In this document: positions 22,408-33,513 of the stretch, in pieces
Layout of the letters: each line of letters starts with the position of its first letter
Numbering within the stretch: the first letter of the stretch is position 1
NCBI GenBank assembly: GCA_038501625.1
Contig: JAZAYU010000910.1
Span: 1-64,000 of the forward strand
Source: Corbicula japonica
Taxonomy: Eukaryota; Mollusca; Bivalvia; Venerida; Cyrenidae
Direction: 5' to 3'
Length of the DNA stretch: 64,000 nt
Position numbers and translations under genes: made by a program
Notes under the pieces: model-generated
Database searches by the model: none
What the model saw: only the letters and a program-made list of their open reading frames with translations
What the model was told of the DNA's origin: nothing

Positions 22408-22590
22408 ATATACTTAAAGAAATTAGGTACGCAACTTGTTTACATACAAAATATATGATTAGAGAAGTTGCGTTTTTAATTTCTTTTACTTTATTATTTG
22501 TACTTGAAGAAGTTAGAAACGCAACTTCTTTAAACATGAAATGTATTTCTTGTTTAAAGAAGTTGCGTTTCTAATTTCTTTAAGTATATT
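22408..22590. repeat. Double stem-loop palindromic element, copy 2
   Basis: Starts AATATACTTAAAGAAATTA and ends with its exact complement TAATTTCTTTAAGTATATT (reading CTAATTTCTTTAAGTATATT). Internally it has two hairpins with GCAACTTCTTTAAACA arms, the same structure as 5179-5364. Non-coding. Confidence 0.9.
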
Positions 22591-22599
22591 ACATCTCTA

Positions 22600-24830
22600 T
22601 ATTTATCTATATAGGTCTTTGGAAAAGGCTACACATTCTGCCGCTTTTTATTATGACTGAATTTGTAAATTCTTTAATGTAATAAGTTTACAACCCGTTT
22701 CACCATTTGTACACATATAAAAATTGCTTTCCAACAAAATAAATTTATTCATAAGTGCAATAATAAGTATGAAATGGACCAGGCAGAAGTTATATAGCGC
22801 GGGGCTTAGGGTTTTAAAATAAATAAAATAATCGGACGTCTATGTGCCCAAATCCAAGTTAAATAACTCGGCACTAAGTAACACAGAACTGATAAAAACG
22901 AAGAAATTGTTGAACGTATATTAATATGGTCTACCTCAAGCCTGTGTGTAACTTTTGCGATATAGGAAAACTGATATTATACACTAAGTTATCTTAATTA
23001 TAAAGTATTTAATACTAGTTTTGTTGTTATGTATAAAACTCTCAGAGATATATACATTATCAAGATTATTTATTGCTTATTTATTTCTTCGTGTTACCTG
23101 CGTGCTTATTTTTTTCTCAAATGTTAAACTTTAACATTTTTGATAAATTTTGTAATTTTGAAAATATTGCCTTTACTTTCTGATTTCATTATTCTATTAA
23201 ATTTATCAATTGTTGGCTAAAAATTTCTTCATATATAATCGTTTAAAATATTTGAGTAATAGGGGCATATTAACAAAAAGTTGTATTCGTTTTCTATCAT
23301 CTTATAATTACAGCATTTATAGATTCTGTTTTCCCTTGTAACTCCCGTGTACACACCCATGTACCGTCCAGTTTCAATATCTAAGATGCAACTTTTATGA
23401 AACGAACTGAATGCTTAATGATGAAACAATTTTGTGCTATTTTATTGGTTTCCCCTCCGGCGCAAATGACATAATTTATTTTATTGACCCTAGACTTCGT
23501 TAATCTCCGATAATCTGACGACTGATAAGAAGGACAGATAATTGACAATAGCACATAGTCAACGCCGTACACTCTCCCTTTATGAGATGATGAGCAAAGT
23601 GCCATATGGAGGATTAAAATTTACGAATTCAATGCATTAAGTTTTACGTTTGTGAGGACTTCATGTTTCAACGAAGGCGCGATTCTTGAACCACACGAGC
23701 ACTTATTAAAATAAGTTATGCCCTTAAAGACACTATTTTTACCATAATGGCCATTCAAAAACCGTTAAAGGTTAAAATTGTCGGATGCGTCAGTTTAAAG
23801 TTCAAGCATAAATTCTTGTAACCAGTCTAGCCGCTAAATATACACGTTTTACGTATTTTAACCAGGGAAGCGTTTTCTCTCTTATTTTCTTGATATTCCT
23901 AATGAAATGAGGGGGTTTCTTAGCTAATGACATGGCATCATAGATTCAGCGTAAACATGTACGACCTGCCGGTATGGTCTTAGAAATAAAAACACATAAC
24001 TGCAACACCGACTAGAGGTGTTTTAATGTTATTTTCTTTGAGTTTTAAACTAAAGGTTACCCGATTGATTACTTTTCTTATTATTATTTATGTGTGAGGC
24101 AAATGAAGGATCAGTCCCTTTCTCCTTTCCAAACGAATCGCCAAGATCTCGGCATATGTGATCGAAACTTGACATTAAATGAAGGCAGGTATTACCAGAC
24201 GATTTAATGATGACAAAATCATATGTAATAAACGATCAAATTTACAAATTTTTCAAATATGAGTTAAGAGCATAACGCCCCAGCGGACTTGAGGAAATGT
24301 TGTCTAGAACGGATATTTTCAGAGGAGATTTGGTTTAATATATCGTTGACTGCTGAAATAAAAGCGGACAATATAAAGCAATGTAAAAAAGCTTAGACAT
24401 ATATGGACTTGGTTGCAAAGTCGTTCACTATAGAACCTTCGGTTGTTAAAATCAGAAACATTTTTGTGAGCAGGCCGACTTGAAGTTAGTTTTTAATAGG
24501 CTGTAAGTACAAGATCTATAACCTCCCTTTTTTGGCAAGAGTTTACATTTTAAGTCTAAATTTCGAGTCGTAAAATCAACAACCGATGTGTTTCAAAGCG
24601 AACCTTACATTGGCTGATTACTTCATATCTATTACGATGTTACAAGGATGTTTCTCAATATATATGCGATTTAATAAGTCAGTTCAGACTTCGAGGTATT
24701 TTCTGTTGAAGAAGTGATTCGCCGTTCAAAACATGCAATTGTTGTTTAATCCAAGATTCTTGATCTGGTTGTTAAGGTAAAAAGGTTTTGCAAATGTTTT
24801 GATTATTTTGACTATCATTTTGAAATAAGT
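22600..24830. other. Non-coding stretch, nothing recognised
   Basis: No exon with consensus splice sites, no RNA gene and no clear repeat was found over about 2.2 kb. If the minus-strand gene inferred from 25.04 kb to 17.1 kb is real, this is intron. Confidence 0.4.
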
Positions 24831-24878
24831 GGGTCAAGCATGACTAGCACAAGGTCGGATTTTTAAAAATATTTTCAC

Positions 24879-25040
24879 CTGGTGCGTAGATTGTTGTAAG
24901 TGGTGTTTAACCTCCTGCACACCCTGTTTCCTGGACCACCACACCTGCTTCTGGACCATCTGTCTGTCATCGCCGGCTTGAGAAGCCGTCCGTTTTCGAT
25001 GTACTTGTCGAGGCAGATCATCCTGTTTGTGCTTCGACAT
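24879..25040 (-). CDS. Putative first coding exon of an unidentified minus-strand gene
   Basis: A true ATG at 25040 opens 54 codons ending CACCAG|GTGAAA, a good splice donor, in phase 0. The peptide begins MSKHKQDDLPRQVHRKRTAS and continues through a basic/amphipathic segment containing QVWWSRKQGVQEVKHH. GC content and codon use look more gene-like than the surroundings. No domain recognised. Read through, the frame stays open only 14 more codons. The next downstream minus-strand segment that accepts phase 0 is the repeated terminal-exon-like piece at 17121-17315 or 16300-16494, which would give about 118 residues. That join is inference. Confidence 0.4.
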
Positions 25041-26018
25041 CTTTGGAATGTTTACTCGGGTATAGAATAAGACAAAAATTTTAGGAGAAAATTGTTAAAA
25101 CTAATTTCGTAATATTAAAAGTATAAAATATACACAGGCGTGCAACTGCTTAAACCTGAGTACTCGGCTGAATCCACACGAATCACCAAGGAATGCCCGG
25201 AATGCACCAGACAGATTCTAATACCATCGTTTAAAAACTTTTCTAGTGGACGGGGAGATTGCAAGATCCCTGATCGTCTATAGACTTAGCATTATAATAA
25301 ATCTGCATGAATACATGTAGAGGCTTACTATAGACTAGATTCTGAAAGTCCAAAAGGGCTCAAAAATGAGTTGAGGTAGGGCCGACAAGATATACTTTTT
25401 ATTTTGGTACCAAATTAAAGCCTATTATATGGCCAAACAATCTGGACTGGCCTGCAAAGAAAATTTTATTGCGAATCGTCGGAAAATAAGGGGAGATAAC
25501 TCATGCCAAATCATACAAAAAAAATCAACAAAAAACTGATAAACTCAATGATATGACATAAAATATAAAGATTTGTTTCTGTCTTCATTGAAACTTTGTC
25601 AAATAAGTTGCAAGATGCATTTTAAAGTCCAATGTGAACAACTTATGTATATAATGTGTGAAAACCAAGAGTTATTCCCCTTTATGTTATTGAAAGATAA
25701 TGTAAATCACTTATGTCCCATTGTCGTTTGCTAGAAAGTGATATTTCTAGGGATTTTTTAACTTAAAGAAAGGAATTATAGCACAAATTCTCTGAAAAAG
25801 CTTGTTAAACACCAATTACCATCCAGGTCAAATTATATACATTTAATTCATACTTAAGAGCAAGCCATTTATTACAAACCCGTTTGACAAACAGGACGTA
25901 TTACAGACTCATCGGTAGCAGGAAACGTCCATAAAATGTTTTAAACTCTCTTATGGCAATAATACTTATTTGATATTCGCCAAACTTGGTTTGAGTGATT
26001 ACGACAATAATAATTTAA

Positions 26019-26134
26019 TAACCCGTCAGATTACTTCAGTCAGACTGGAGTTATTGCCCTTTAATTACTAATTTGGACCAAATTAGTAATTAAACGGCAA
26101 TAACTCTATAGTGACTGAACCAATCTGACGGGTT
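26019..26134. repeat. Palindromic foldback, about 55-bp arms
   Basis: TAACCCGTCAGATTACTTCA is mirrored by the CTGAACCAATCTGACGGGTTA end, and TTGCCCTTTAATTACTAATT by AATTAGTAATTAAACGGCAA; the two arms almost abut at GGACC near 26077. It would form a long hairpin as single strand. Confidence 0.88.
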
Positions 26135-27734
26135 AACTCCTCCACATTTTAACTCGACAATCTTCAACAAATTGCTTAGAATGTTTAAGGTAAACATATC
26201 CAGTTCAGTAACTTGCAGATAGCTTTGATAGATAGTGTCCTCTAATGGCTGTTTTAAACAAATTAGGACTACCCAAGGCCCCAGTTTGTCAGAATCCTGT
26301 GGGCATAATATGTCTGCTAATATCTAAACAAGATATTCTAGATTGCAGCAATGGCGTTGGATTCATTGATACTTCATTGCCATTTTTGAAATCAAATACG
26401 CAATGGTTGCTTTCTTAATTAAAATGACAATCTTCATCAAACTTAATAAGAACATGTATGTACATAATATCTTAGACAAGTTTGATAGCCAGTCAGATTG
26501 CTCTTGTCACTCTTGAGTTATGCCCTTCAACTGGAAATATTTAACAAGTTACATCTATACCAAACAATACCTATATTTACTATCCATAAAATTCGTCCGA
26601 CTGTTTAAGGGGACAATAAGATCTCAGATATGTATGGTTACAAGCAAGATTAGATTAGTCAAGTCACTGAGGAGTTATGAGTCTTTAATTTCCAAAACTT
26701 AAACAAATATACAATTTCTGCTCTCTGACGGTTTTGTAGCAGTTTGAAATCTTGTTCTTTATTAGTTGTAGTAATCATTCTATTAAATCGTACATGTTGA
26801 GTTAAACAATATGTGTGTTAAAACTCATTTATTTTTTCTACTTTCTAAGTGCAATCAATGCAGACGAAATTAAAAGAATGTAAATCAAAAACAAATACAA
26901 GTAAATGAGCAGTGATAAAAGGACGACATCAAACTAAAATCTTTTTAGTTAACATTTGGTTGAAAGATTATTTTGGAAATTACCTAAATAATATTTTTAA
27001 AGTGTTCCATTGACTGCTTCTGTTTTAGAGCTCATTTGAAATAGCACAAGGGAGTTTTTAATACATGTTTGTTATGGCTATTGATAAATATGCTTGTGGC
27101 TAGTGCTACACTTAAACTATAGTCAGACATACTCGCACTGGTCCTAGACAAAATTTTCAAGCTTCTGAACGACAGTCTAAGAGTAAGGTCTTAGTCCATC
27201 TACGGGTAGTACTTCCAATAAACATGCTTGAAACTCGTTGAGGAACCTCATGGAGACTATGTGTTTCTGTAACCAGTTATTGTCTCAACAGTCGCTTTGC
27301 TTTAAATATGGCCTTACTCTTTGTAAAAGGGAAGTGTCAGTCCTAGAAAAAAATGCTTAAAATAGCATAGTAGACCAAACAGAAAAGTATTCATAAACCT
27401 ATCATTGACCAGGGACCAAGAACCTAGGAATAGCGATATGAAAATAATAGGTCCTATGGGTTATACGATCAGCTTGTAGTTGATAACAGTATTTTAAACT
27501 TATTCCAGCTCCTGTCAAATTGTTGCATACTGAATACTAGCACTACTCTTGTAATGGAGTGAGGGCCTGGGTCTGAAAGATATTATTCTTTAACAATACA
27601 AGTAACCTACTAATTGCTATAGTTAACTCTAAAAATATGGTTGAGGATACTAGTAGGGAAAGCATTGTCATCAGAACAAAGGGTCCAGATTCCTTCGTAG
27701 GGTTACCTTATTATAATTCTTGGATCCTGCATCC

Positions 27735-28320
27735 TTTTTATGTCCCCACTCTGAACGAGGAGTGACCTTATAGGATGCCCTTGTCCATCCGTCCCTCCGT
27801 ACTTACGAAACCTATGTCGCACATAACTCAAAAAGTATGAGAGCCACAATCATGAAACCATCATGTTAAATTGTGCACCTGGGATTTTGTTTTGGGCCAC
27901 GCCTGTTAAGACCGGAGTGATGTTACTTATGCATTTCAATATAATGCATTCAGCAAGTAATCTTGTTGTATGTAATTCCAAAAGTATGAGAGTCGCAGTC
28001 ATGAAACTTTACAGGCATGTTGACAATCATGTGTAGTTGTGCACCTGGGGTTTTGTTTTTGGGCCACACCAGTTAAGACCATAATTATGGCCCCTAATGC
28101 ATTTCAATATAATGCAGTGTGTAATCTTGTGTCGCAGGTAAGTCCAGAACATGAAACTTTACAAGCATGTTGGCCATCAAACTGCACTTATATTTAATAT
28201 TGTGAACTGCAAATTCGTCTGTTTTTTCCCTGAAAGTTTTCACCATTATATGTACTTTGGGCACAATATTGGTGTGTTTCACAATGACAACTGAGGGTGG
28301 GGGGCATCTCTGTAATAAGG
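27735..28320. repeat. Dispersed mollusc-type repeat with internal ~180-bp duplication
   Basis: Starts TTTATGTCCCCACTCTGAAC. AAAAGTATGAGAG, CATGAAACTTTACAGGCATG, GTGCACCTGGGGTTTTG, GGGCCACGCCTGTTAAGACC and TGCATTTCAATATAATGCA occur in two successive, slightly diverged units plus part of a third. The closely related phrase CTCTGAACGAGGAC also occurs inside the SINE at 30.9 kb. Confidence 0.65.
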
Positions 28321-30887
28321 ACATATTTCTAGTTAGATTTAAGAAAGAGTATAATTGCCTAATTAATTAAATAGTTTCGTTTTCTTTTCTATAAGTCTAG
28401 ACTTAGAACAACTTTCGAATATTTTTACCTATCTTAAAAAGCAGTTGCTATATCATAGAACTGGGTAGTAACCATTCTAAAACCTTTTGATAGTGTTACT
28501 ACGTCTCATGGTAAATACACTGGCGTCAAGAAGGTGCTTACACTATTCTGTGGTGTAGGAAGCAAGACAGTATCATATTTTAATGACTCTGCTACCGTTT
28601 ATAAGACTCCCTTGTTCTATATTGGGGCAACGCTAGCATCCAGAAGTGATTGTTTCTCCATTTTACATAAGCAGTCCTATTTCTCTAAGTCGAACAATAT
28701 AGACATGTATATTTTTTGACATATACAGGAAAACTACTTTACTTACTATCCTTAAAAGACTTGCGATATTTGCTCTTTCCTTTACTAGTTTAAGCTAGAA
28801 ATTTCAAAATGTGCCATTTTATTTCAAAATATGTAAAAATGAAAACATTTACAGGCAATACAATATTATGTTTTACTTACAACCAACAAAATTGTAATCT
28901 TACTTCCGTTTTCGCATGATGAGGTAAGAACAAAGTACAGACTTTTATAAAGTTATGCCTAGCTTCTTAAATGTTGCGGCACCTTTCAATATGAAACAAA
29001 AGTACCCAGACTTATTCTAAGGTTAGTGCAACCCTCAATATGGGAACTTATCATTTGTCAATGCGACCATATGTAATGAAGTTGAAAACTGTTTCCTGAA
29101 GGAAAAGAAGTTAAGTTTGCCAGATCTCATACCCGCAATTTTCCTGTAATTTAGTAAAAGTTAACTTAACATAAGACAAAACATCTGAAAAATCTTCATT
29201 AAACATGTGTTTCAAAATAACAGTAATATTAATCAAATGTTTAATTACATCACCTTTTTTTCAAGAAATTAGTTACCATCTGTATTCAGTTAATAAACCG
29301 GCTAATTTACCATTATGCTGTTATACGTCATTATATGACTTTACAAAAAATACAACAGGCACTCTGATTTGCATAACTTGTTAGGATGTTCAAATCATAT
29401 TAGAATACAAATGTGTTGATGCTGTTATTTAAGAAGTGCCTTTTTATGAGTATGGGGGATTACTTCCAAGAAATAGAAGACATTAAAACATGTAAAGTAA
29501 GAATAGAACAGATCTATTGGAGACATCTGAACTTCGACAAAATGTGTTACCAAATTATCATATTTGAAAATATTATTATATTTTCTTGAATTAACTCCTT
29601 TTATTTGGTGTTTTACAAAGCATTTCCTTTCCGGTTTGCTTCTTTAACTGAAGCAGATCATACTCTATATACATTTTAAATAACAAAATAAACTAACATA
29701 AAATGTGTTGATTATCCATTTAAGGTTTTATTAAAAGAATACTTGCTATAATGGTGTGGGTGGGGTAATTTTATACACAATTTTAAGGTTTTATCATCAA
29801 TAACGCATATTGTTCAATATAAAATGTCTTCTAAAACATCTAAATTAATGTTTAGAAGAGTTATGTGAAATGTCTTTAATAAGATTTACAAGTGATATGA
29901 ACAGATAATTTTCTTAACTCATAAAATAAGGAAATCGTAAATAGTTGTGTTTTTTTGTATATTTTACCAACACAAATGTCTTAAATTACATATTAGTCCA
30001 ATATTATGTGCTAATAATACATCTTAAATAAATAATGGTTGCTAGATCATATAAAAACTAATTTTGAAACTAAAATTTGGACTGATATCAATGCAACTTG
30101 TCATTATATCTAAATATTTTAAAGTTAACTTATAATTCTATATCAGAGTTATCTCCCTTATTTTTTCAGGATTCGCAATAAAATAATTTTTGCAGGCCAC
30201 CTAATTTCATTGAGACATACCATAAACTTCAATTAAATCGTAAAATAAAAAGTATATCTTGTCGGCCCTACCTCGACAAAATTTTTAGCTTCAGAATCTA
30301 GACTACTAGTCTACGCCCCCGAAAAAGGTTATAGGTACGACAGGTCGCCAATTATATATGATAAATGCTGGTGGGAGATTATTTAAATATGATTTACATT
30401 AAGGTTCGTTATAAAATGCTCAAAAATTCGAAATTCGTAACTAGTTTATAGACCATACAGTAATATCGATTTGTTTACGCGAGCTCTTGGCAGCTGCGCG
30501 CGGTCATGACGTCAGCAATATAAGTTCTTTTTCTAAAATATTTTATTATAGATTCTAAATGCATTTTATATTATATATAAAAGTTAAATTGAAATTGCTT
30601 TGAATGAAATGATTATCTTAAATGAGTATGAAGTAAATGAGCAAGTATGTATTTCAAAATATCAATAAGCTCACCATGTGCTTCCCACGTGGCTGTGTAT
30701 AAAAACTGCTTTAAAAGCATAAAAAATTACTGTAAGTAGTTCAAAAATATTTAAAATATTATTTAAAATTAAGTATCATCGTTAAGGAAGTGAAAAAAAG
30801 ACATTTGAAAGTTATCAAAGTTTTTTATGTAAAGTAGCAATGCCTCTACCTCGTTCCGTTGATTAAGAATCGAAAAGACTGGAATCT

Positions 30888-31166
30888 TTTCTTGTTACTT
30901 CCCATTTTCATGTCCCTCCCGCCTCTGAACGAGGACATTATGGTGCGGACATACCAGCTTCCCATGGTGGAGGAAGACCCCAGGTGCCACTCCGGGCAAT
31001 TTTCAGGCCCGAGCTGGCACCTGGGTAGAACCACCGACGTTCCGCAAGCTAGCTGGTTAGCTTCCTCACATGAAAGATCTTGACCCTGGTAGGTCTCGAA
31101 CTCACAGCGGTGAAGGGCAAGTGATTATCAGTCGGAAACCTTAACCACTCGGCCACGGACGCCCCT
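30888..31166 (-). mobile_element. tRNA-derived SINE, 279 bp, with 14-bp target duplication
   Basis: On the minus strand it begins GGGGCGTCCGTGGCCGAGTG, a tRNA(Leu/Ser)-like head with an A box (TGGCCGAGTGG, 31145-31155) and a B box (GAGTTCGAGACC, about 31090-31102), then a tRNA-unrelated body. The flanks AAAGACTGGAATCT (to 30887) and AAAGACTGAAATCT (31167-31180) are target-site duplications, and the uninterrupted sequence exists in the 821-bp units. The insertion lies just downstream of the TATA box, in the presumed 5' UTR. Confidence 0.9.
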
Positions 31167-31184
31167 AAAGACTGAAATCTGCGG

Positions 31185-31240
31185 AGACAAGAGTTTATAT
31201 GGGCAAAGTCACGTGACGTGTGACGTACAGGAGTCATTTC
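31185..31240 (-). promoter_or_regulatory. Promoter-like block, copy 3
   Basis: Contains CATATAAA (31194-31201, minus strand), the E-box CACGTG at 31210-31215 and TGACGT half-sites, as in the 821-bp units. It points towards the ATG exon at 25.04 kb, with the 5-kb inverted-repeat interval in between. Confidence 0.5.
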
Positions 31241-31549
31241 TGCTTGTTAAAGTGTTTAATCTTTAATCGATTAAACATACTATTATACATCTAGCAGTGT
31301 GTTAATTCTGTGATTACAAATTTGTATTTGCACGTCTTACTCGGCTATCTGTAATTCGAAATATTCATTATTACTGTGATTTTAATGATATTCTATGTTA
31401 CAATTTGTTGTTTATTCTGTGATTTACGTTTTTTTTATTTACATTTTGATTTGCCTCATTAACAGTTTTTTTGTAGATTTAATATTGCATTATTCGTATT
31501 TACTCATAATTAAAATAAGCCAACTTTCAGAAAAAAATGATTAACAAAA

Positions 31550-31960
31550 TCAATAATTATTTCTCAATGAATTACGAGAAAGTAAATATTGATTCTTATA
31601 ACGTTTTTATTTTTTAAACAATCGGAAAATCATTTTATGTACAAATTAAATAAAAAAATTATTCCGACCAAGATGATTATTTTTAATACAACTTATCTAA
31701 ATAAGATACATATAGTCCGTTTTGACTTTGAATATCGTCACTTCATTTTCCATTTTATTTACATGGAATCGGTTAAGAGAATTTTTCGGCTTATTTTAAC
31801 ATATTAATAAAAGTTAATAGCTTTTTTCACACTAGTAGGCCATAATCGCACTGGTTTTATTAGTTGCATTATTTATTTTTAGCTTTTTACAACTTATTTT
31901 CAATCAAATATATTTACATCATTTTTGTCCATTTTAACTTTTTCTATAGTTAGTGATACA
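31550..31960 (+). repeat. Diverged duplicate block, copy 2
   Basis: Partner of 20840-21260. Here it lies only about 200 bp from text resembling the 15.8-kb flank of the tandem array, whereas the two are 5 kb apart on the left, suggesting a segmental duplication with later insertion or deletion. Confidence 0.5.
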
Positions 31961-32017
31961 TCCCCGAGAGTGTCCTATCATTGATTGAAGATAAATATTA
32001 TTCGGAAATGTTCAATG

Positions 32018-32165
32018 TTCAGGGTTGAAGGTTATAAAACTGAGATTGGAAACCAGTCTTAAATCTCAAGCATCTGATTGGCTGAAATGGCGACCAGTCG
32101 CCATTTCAGCCAATCGGATGCTTGAGATTTGAGACTGGTTTTCATTCTCAGCTTTATAACCTCCA
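32018..32165. mobile_element. Palindromic foldback element, copy 1
   Basis: Arms of about 65 bp run from AGGTTATAAAACTGAG to CTCAGCTTTATAACCT, with the core AGCATCTGATTGGCTGAAAT / ATTTCAGCCAATCGGATGCT separated only by GGCGACCAGTCGCC, itself palindromic. The same element is at 37759-37902. Confidence 0.93.
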
Positions 32166-32439
32166 GACTTGTATTCTACATTAAGGTGCAGGAAACACTG
32201 AATAGTCTTCTTACTTGTATTTGATCGGAGATTTGTTTTGAAAAGTTTGTATAACTACTACATGTTACATTGAATTAGCACGACCCTTCTATAATTAAAA
32301 ATTATTAAAACAAATAAGGACAAATTTATGAAATTATAATTTTTATAATTATTTAGAAAAAATACTGATTATTTAAACTTACCTTGTGGTACCTTGTCAA
32401 TTGTTGTTTTTAAATAATAAAATCTCGGTATGATTACAG

Positions 32440-32645
32440 CCAGTGTGTCGAATTTACAAAAGTTTTCTTAGAACCTGTAGTGGAAGTGTAAGAAGCTGGT
32501 TTAAACCTTCATTTGCAAATTATTTTGCGACCGACTTTTCCTACGCACTAACCCCTAGAGTTCTCATATTCGTAAATTATTTTCCTCTCTTACTTCTGTT
32601 TTGCTGTGTGGGGAGGATGTGTTTTCTTGTTACGACCATTCTTTG
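32440..32645 (-). repeat. Dispersed family R2, partial copy
   Basis: TAGAACCTGTAGTGGAAG, CTGGTTTAAACCTTCATTTG, CTAACCCCTAGAGTTCTCAT and TGCTGTGTGGGGAGGATGTG match R2 in reverse orientation. Confidence 0.7.
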
Positions 32646-33099
32646 TAATTGTTAAAAAATGTTTCGTCCTTCACTTTTGGAGAAAGTGAAGTCGATTTGA
32701 TTATCATTCAAGTACAACACTCAACGTTGACTTGTGCTTCATTATATAAAAGTTGTTAGTTGTAGTATGGTTTAAGACATGTGAATACACCATGAACCTA
32801 TACAAAACTAAAAATGAGAGTTTGTACAGTAGTCATGAACCGATATTTATCTGCAAATGTGAATGGAAACACAGTATAAATCTTTTAAACCCGATATAGA
32901 ACTGAGTAAGTTTTAACACATGTGAATCGGTCATCTTCTGAAGTGGTGGGGCTATCATCAAAGACCTGCCAAACCGTCATGTTATATCAATCTAAAAATT
33001 AAAATATGACTGATTGTATAGATTGATTAATCGGTACTGATTTAATTTCAACTTAAAAAAAAATGTGAGAGGGAGTTTAGCTTAGTTCCAATGCGGTGA

Positions 33100-33260
33100 C
33101 CCCAATGGTTCTTATTTTCGTTAGTTGTTTGTGGTGTCTTTTTTCAATTTGACATACTTATAAACAAATGCTCTCTTTTCCTCTCTTTCGCTGCGTGGGG
33201 AGGCTGTGTTTTGTGAGTTTGTTGATTCATGATATGCATATTTCACTTTTTTGGGACCTG
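33100..33260 (-). repeat. Dispersed family R2, partial copy
   Basis: TCTTATTTTCGTTAGTTGTTTGTGG-type text, GCTGCGTGGGGAGGCTGTG and GATTCATGATATGCATATTT match the tail half of R2. Confidence 0.75.
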
Positions 33261-33513
33261 TGACCCCGTCAAAATATGATATTTAACAAAACATTTGAGC
33301 TATTGGAGTTGCTGAATTGTTTAAGACATGTGAACTTACAAAAGAATTTAATTGAAACTAACTAAACATCTGCATGTCATCGCAGAATACAACCATTTTT
33401 ATTTAAAAATTTGAATCGGGAATAAAAGCAAAGCGTAAACTCTGTATATTCACAACATCTTATTGAATTAAAACACATGTGGTGTAGAGAACAGTTTGTT
33501 TGGTGCACTAAGC

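Larger units (their letters stand above)
25329..30313. mobile_element. 5-kb interval with 150-200 bp terminal inverted repeats, no coding sequence
   Basis: Left end: AGACTAGATTCTGAAAG, then GAGGTAGGGCCGACAAGATA, GGCCTGCAAAGAAAATTTTA, AAATAAGGGGAGATAACTC. The right end carries the reverse complements in mirror order between about 30130 and 30313. The ends are roughly 75-80% similar by eye, so the structure is old or the arms have drifted. I found no transposase-like frame inside. It holds a palindrome at 26019-26134 and a GTCCCCACTCTGAACG-type repeat at 27735-28320. It could be a large non-autonomous DNA transposon or a pair of MITEs in opposite orientation. Confidence 0.6.
30820..31290 (-). 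repeat. Solo copy of the promoter half of the 821-bp unit, split by a SINE
   Basis: 30820-30887 and 31167-31290 match the promoter and 5' part of the 821-bp unit (AAGTTTTTTATGTAAAGTAG, CCTCGTTCCGTTGATTAAGA, GGAGACAAGAGTTTATAT, CACGTGACGTGTGACGTA). The match stops on the low side just after AAAAACTTTG, so the terminal-exon half is absent here. The flank above 31290 (GGCTATCTGTAATTCG) resembles the left flank of the array near 15850. Confidence 0.85.

Noticed and set aside
24879..25040. Single-exon 68-residue gene reading through to 24834
   Set aside because: The last 14 codons follow a good splice donor and have no coding character; an exon ending at 24879 is the better reading.
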